From contig BFEA01000902.1 in assembly GCA_003427395.1 (NCBI GenBank), forward strand, positions 209,981 through 232,212: 22,232 bases of DNA, read 5' to 3'. The notes under the pieces are model-generated. The model was given only the letters and a program-made list of their open reading frames with translations, had not been told where the DNA came from and did no database searches. This DNA is from Chara braunii. Lineage: Eukaryota > Streptophyta > Charophyceae > Charales > Characeae. Below, one piece after another: positions 18,524 through 22,232 of this stretch. Each line of letters begins with the position of its first letter. Within the stretch, counting starts at the first letter, position 1. The position numbers and the translations under genes were made by a program.

Positions 18524-19375
18524 TTTCAGGACGCTATAAATCAGATCTTTCATGACTACTTGGATAATTTTGTCATCGTGTACCTTGATGACATACTTAT
18601 TTTTAGTAAGACTGTCGAGGAGCATGTTGCGCACTTAGACAAAGTCCTCAGTCTCCTTCGGCAACACAAGTTCAAGATCAACGGGGAGAAATGCGAGTTG
18701 GGCCGCACCTGGATCTTGTATTTGGGTCATGAGATTTCCGCGGAGGGTCTGAAGCCCGATGACGCGAAGGTGGCCAACATTCGTGACAAGTCGCGTCCTC
18801 AGTCTGTGACTGAGATGAGGTCTTTCTTAGGGATGACTGTCTACTACCGTAACTTTGTTAAGAACTATAGCATAGTGGTCGCCCCTTTGAGTGACCTAAC
18901 TCGCCTTGACACCCCATAGGAGTGGAGAGACAGGTGCGAGGCTGCTTTCAGACATCTGAAGCATGCGTTGACGCATCATGAGGTCTTGAAACTTCCTGAT
19001 CCTGACAAGCCGTTCATAGTAACCACGGAGGCCAGCCAATATGACATCGGTGTCGTGCTAGCGCAGCAGGAGGGGCCAAAGTTGAGGCCAGTCGAGTACA
19101 TGTCCAAAACGATGTCGTCTCAGAAGTTGGCTAAGTCCACCGATGAGGAGCTCTACACGATTTACAAGGCACTGACTCATTGGAGACATTACCTCCTTGG
19201 GAGGTTCTTTATCGTCAGGACTGATCATCAGACCCTGAAGTGGATGATAACCTTGCCTATGCTCTCTGATGCCTTGAAGCGTTGGATCAAAGTCATTGAA
19301 CAGTACGACTTCTAACCCCAGTATCTCAAGGGGGAGTACAATAAAGTTGTTGATGCCTTATCACGTAGGCATGAT
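18524..19375 (+). pseudogene. pol: Chromovirus pol, second part: reverse transcriptase palm/thumb and RNase H, broken
   Basis: The frame resumes with QDAINQIFHDYLDNF and reaches the catalytic YLDD box at 18581-18592, then FSKTVEEHVAHLDKVL and KCELG...YLGHEIS, typical of the end of the polymerase. A TAG at 18917-18919 follows DLTRLDTP; the same frame then gives the connection and RNase H domain. In RNase H the first catalytic position, normally Asp in TDAS, reads Glu (TEAS, near 19024); the later Glu (STDEELYTIYKALTHWRHYL) and Asp (VRTDHQTLKW) are kept. A TAA at 19313-19315 falls before PQYLKGEYNKVVDALSRR, the usual end of RNase H (KGxxNxVADALSR). Confidence 0.88.
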
Positions 19376-20640
19376 TTCGATGGTGCACCGATTACAGAGT
19401 TCGAGCTTACGGACGATGTCACTCGCTCTATGATGGAAGCCTATCGCAAGGACCAGTTCATGGTTGAGATCATTCGCAAACTCAAGGCGAAGGACAAAGT
19501 AACTTCAGCCGAGTTTGAGTTGGTCAACGGACTGCTTTTCCTTGAGGAGGGGAATAAACGTCTGTGTGTGCCGGATAGAGAGTCTTTGCGTAGTTTATTT
19601 CTAGGAGAGTGTCATGATGCCACCGGACATTTTGGCTACAAAACGATAGCAGCCCATCTGATGCAGCGGTTCTGGTGGCCCACGATGATGAAAGACGCTA
19701 AGTTGTGCGTGGAGACTTGTCAGGTCAGTCAAAGGGACAAGCCACGAACACAGGCTCCTCTTGGGCTTCTGAAGCCACTTCCGATTCCGGAAAGGCCTGG
19801 TAAGAGCCTGTCCATGGACTTCATGGATACGCTGGTCACCAGCAAGAGTGGAATGCGTTACGTCTATGTCATTGTGGATAGGTTCAGTAAGTACGTTAGG
19901 TTAGTCGCAATGCCTACAACAGCTAAAACTGAGTATGTGATCAAGTTGTTCAAAGAGAATTGGGTCAGAGATTTCAGACTGCCTAAGTCTATAGTTAGTG
20001 ACCGGGATGTGCGATCCACCAATGAACTGTGGAAAGCTGCAGCTGCAGAACAGGGCACGCAGTTGCAACTGACATCAGACAATCACCAGAGGCGAATGGG
20101 CAGGCAGAGCAGTTGAACCGCATTGTACAACACCTACTGAGGCATTACATCAAGCAAAATCAGATAGACTGGGATGAGAAACTTGCTCTCATCGCCAACT
20201 TGTACAACAACACTATGCACAACGCTACAGGTGTGAGCCCGAACAGCTTGCCAGTGCTACTGACTTTCAAGCCTAGACCGCCTTTGGACTTCCTACTACC
20301 TAAGAATCTACCATCTGCTGCACCAGGGACCTTAGACTTTGCTTATCGGTACGAGCGCCTGATGCAGCAGGCTGCTGAGCAGATGCATAAAGCTCAGGCG
20401 GCGATGATAGAGTCAGAGAACAAACACCGTCGCCCATCTACATTCCAGGTAGGAGAAAGAGTCTGGGTTAAGACCTCAGAACTGGAACAGGAGCACGGGA
20501 TCTCCCGCAAGCTCATGCCACAATACTTTGGACCATGGGAGGTTCTAGATGTTGTTGGGGATGAACCGGACGACCCTTCTTATGTTATTCGCATCTCTGG
20601 TCACTTACGCAGTTCCCCTGTTTTCCACGCCTCCAAGCTT
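19376..20640 (+). pseudogene. pol: Chromovirus integrase, broken
   Basis: Integrase joins the cDNA ends to the host chromosome. The N-terminal HHCC zinc finger shows HDATGH and then CVETCQVSQRDK, where the last zinc ligand, normally Cys before QR, is Ser. The catalytic core has the first Asp in SMDFM, the second in VSDRD, and the third acidic residue, Glu, in GQAEQLNR. Between the second and third the frame shifts near 20085-20100, so the core is not continuous. The C-terminal GPY/F module is clear: QYFGPWEVLDVVG and later SSPVFHASKL. The whole remains in one frame from there to the chromodomain. Confidence 0.88.
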
Positions 20641-20709
20641 GCAGCTTTTGAAGAAACAGATCAGTTTCCCTCTCGTCGCTCAATGCTGCCCCCAACCATG
20701 GAGGGAGAG

Positions 20710-20940
20710 GTCGACATCGACGACATCGTTGACCACAGGGAAATGACCGTTCCAAGACCGGCAGGCAAGGGACGTCCTCCTAAACCGAAACTCCAGTAGC
20801 GGGCTCGGTTCCGACATCACACTGATCCAAAGTAGGACCGATGGTTTACCAGGGAGGAACTGATGCAGACCGCTCCTCAGACTGTAGCTCAATATGAAAA
20901 GTCTCTGCAGAAGGGAAAGCGCCAGATTATCGAAGACTAA
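20710..20940 (+). pseudogene. C-terminal chromodomain of the chromovirus, two stops
   Basis: Following the integrase GPY/F module, VDIDDIVDHRE opens a chromodomain-like fold; the beta strands read PKLQ, stop, RARFRHH, and the helix TREELMQTAPQTVAQYEKSL matches the usual C-terminal helix with its conserved Trp (DRWFTREEL). In-frame stops are TAG 20797-20799 and TAG 20833-20835; the frame closes at TAA 20938. In this family the domain binds histone marks and biases integration. Its presence places the element among chromoviruses. Confidence 0.78.
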
Positions 20941-20965
20941 ACTTCTCAGAGGACTATCAAAGTAT

Positions 20966-20975
20966 GGAGGAGGGA
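20966..20975 (+). other. Possible polypurine tract
   Basis: GGAGGAGGGA lies 25 bases after the end of pol, where the plus-strand DNA primer of an LTR retrotransposon is expected. No LTR could be matched, so this is by position only. Confidence 0.3.
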
Positions 20976-21077
20976 CTGCGAGGCCAAGGCCCCGATGAGC
21001 CCCTTTGTGGCCCTGTTTTGCAGCACGTCGGCTACCCTAAGTGAAGGCAGGTATGACGAGAGCCTAGGGGGGCCCTT

Positions 21078-21250
21078 TTTCAGGCCACCACGCAGCTGGC
21101 GAAAATTCAGACAGTTGCGCAGCGTCAGTTGGTTGCAAGCACCCAGGCCCAGGCGGCCATTTTACAATTGTATATGAAGTGTGCCCTGGGCCAGACGAGT
21201 ACACAGACCAAACACAGGCTGTGGGCAGTTGGGCACGGGCAACTAACTTA
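21078..21250 (+). pseudogene. Possible fragment of another gag N-terminus
   Basis: One plus-strand frame reads FQATTQLAKIQTVAQRQL, VASTQAQAAILQLYMK and on to TAG near 21248, a Gln/Ala-rich helical stretch of the sort found before the capsid in plant Ty3/Gypsy Gag proteins. There is no zinc knuckle or capsid core next to it. It could be a scrap of a neighbouring element or chance. Confidence 0.25.
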
Positions 21251-21598
21251 GGCCCTGGGCCTGTTCTGGACGCATAGGGGCTGAGCCTCTCGGGCCTACC
21301 GGAAGCTTTCGGGTGAGGGCCCAGCGCAACCTGGCCGCAGCAGCAGGCAGGCCAATTCCATTTAGGAAAGGGCCTGCCTCCCCATTCCTCATTCGGGCAC
21401 TGCACCACATGTGGTTAACGGGGACCCCCCAGTTTCAGTTCCTGGTCAGCGCTCACGTGCTCACGGGCGAGCTGGAAGGAGCAGGCAGCCATAGCGGAGT
21501 TGCGTTGTTGTATGCTGGATGGGGCGCATGGTGGTCCTTGGGTGCATGTGGCATCTGTGAGTTGGGGAACGAGGTTGTGAGTGATACGAGAGACATAC

Positions 21599-21911
21599 CT
21601 CGTGCTTGAAGCGTACGACATTGGCCAAGATCTGCTCGTACTTTGGGGAGCTGTTGATGTCATCGGCGGCATTGTAGATTTGGCTAGATAGGATCTGCCA
21701 TCTGTAGTCTGGGCGCCGAGCGCCAGATAGGATATCGACATTAGTTCTTCGTTGATGATGATGAGACTATTCCAGCATTGTCAATTATGAGCTTTTGCTG
21801 TGCTCTTATTTGGTGAAACTCGTGATGCAATTCTGCTATTGGTTCGAGGTCACGACTATCTGGTCTCATGTGTATGATGCTGTTTGATTGCTGAAGTTCG
21901 CTATCGCTCAT
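21599..21911 (-). CDS. Possible 5' exon(s) of an unrecognised minus-strand gene
   Basis: An ATG at 21911 opens 56 codons (MSDSELQQSN...) ending at TAA 21741-21743. From 21766 another minus frame is open and reads RRPDYRWQILSSQIYNAADD and on to VVRFKHE at 21599, where CACGAG is followed by GTATGT, a good splice-donor match. The two open parts overlap in different frames, so either an indel separates them, the true start is elsewhere, or they are unrelated. Upstream on this strand lies purine-rich DNA and then the (GA)n tract, which would suit a plant 5' leader. I do not recognise the protein. Confidence 0.3.
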
Positions 21912-21914
21912 TTT

Positions 21915-22162
21915 CCTTGCACTTCCTCCTTCCTCCTTTTTTTTATTTTCCACTTCCTCCTACCTGCCCAATTGCGAGTCCCTCCCCCCTCCATCGCCAC
22001 ATACTGCAGCACCTGTCATCCACCTATCCTCCTCCTCCTCCCATTAATACTTGCTGCTCCCACAACTCTCCATTTCGATCTTGGTTTTGCCCCTTCTTCA
22101 CACCGTCTCCCTCTACTCCATCTTCATCCTGCTGCGTGTGTGTCTGTGAGTCTATGTGTCTG

Positions 22163-22164
<2 letters not shown>
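21915..22164. other. Pyrimidine-rich non-coding stretch
   Basis: Strongly strand-asymmetric: the plus strand is C/T-rich with CTCCTCCTCC-like runs, grading into the (TC)n at the end. Read on the minus strand it would be a purine-rich leader or promoter-proximal segment of the possible gene ending at 21599. No gene is seen. Confidence 0.5.

Positions 22165-22232
<68 letters not shown>
22165..22232. repeat. (TC)n microsatellite at the contig end
   Basis: Thirty-four uninterrupted TC units run to the last base. The tract probably stopped the assembly; its true length is unknown. Confidence 0.97.

Larger units (their letters stand above)
14692..20940 (+). mobile_element. Decayed Ty3/Gypsy chromovirus, internal region
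   Basis: The domain order gag, protease, reverse transcriptase, RNase H, integrase and C-terminal chromodomain defines a chromovirus of the Ty3/Gypsy (Metaviridae) type. Limits given are those of recognisable coding sequence. LTRs and a primer-binding site were not found; a purine run GGAGGAGGGA at 20966-20975 could be the polypurine tract, after which a 3' LTR would start. The copy carries many nonsense codons and several frame changes, and a roughly 910-bp insertion splits the reverse transcriptase, so it cannot be autonomous. Confidence 0.9.

Overview
This looks like a nuclear, repeat-rich fragment of a eukaryotic genome, most likely from the green-plant lineage (land plant or streptophyte alga). 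The evidence is a Ty3/Gypsy chromovirus carrying a chromodomain, a second Gag-only retroelement, a tRNA-headed SINE-like insertion, long microsatellites at both ends, and no compact bacterial-style gene layout. I cannot name the species. The first 33 bases are a sequencing-library junction (Tn5 mosaic ends back to back), so the left end is an assembly artefact. No intact protein-coding gene is visible; all recognisable coding DNA is decayed mobile-element sequence, plus one weak candidate exon region at the right end.

Layout: 1-125 adapter and (GT)n/(GA)n/(A)n. 125-1090 non-coding DNA crowded with short perfect hairpins and split by an (AC)n tract. 1090-1930 non-coding with further palindromes. 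1931-2345 about 122-bp tandem repeats. 2541-3490 twelve two-level hairpins that share a hexaloop A(A/T)CTTA but have different, mostly complementary stems. 3490-4840 no recognised gene. 4850-5800 about 180-bp diverged tandem repeats, each carrying a hairpin at the same phase with compensatory stem changes. 5800-10027 non-coding, with a dispersed direct repeat, long palindromes and a second small set of covarying hairpins (8867-9157). 10028-12642 on the minus strand: a broken upstream ORF followed by a broken Gag-like ORF with two capsid-like modules in tandem and a CCHC zinc knuckle, but no pol. 12690-14400 no recognised gene. 14692-20940 on the plus strand: a chromovirus (gag, protease, reverse transcriptase, RNase H, integrase, chromodomain) disabled by many stops and frameshifts and split inside reverse transcriptase by a roughly 910-bp insertion ending in a tRNA-like head. 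20940-22164 diverged sequence with a possible Gag scrap and a possible minus-strand first exon. 22165-22232 (TC)n at the contig end.

The chromovirus genes would once have worked together: Gag packages the RNA, protease cuts the polyprotein, reverse transcriptase and RNase H make cDNA, integrase inserts it, and the chromodomain steers insertion toward marked chromatin. In this copy every domain is broken or altered. I could not find paired LTRs for either retroelement.

The most unusual signal is in the non-coding DNA: at least two families of paralogous hairpins in which stem sequences differ between copies while base pairing is kept and (in one family) the loop is almost invariant. This could mean an array of structured RNAs or a palindrome-shaping mutation process; the window alone cannot decide.
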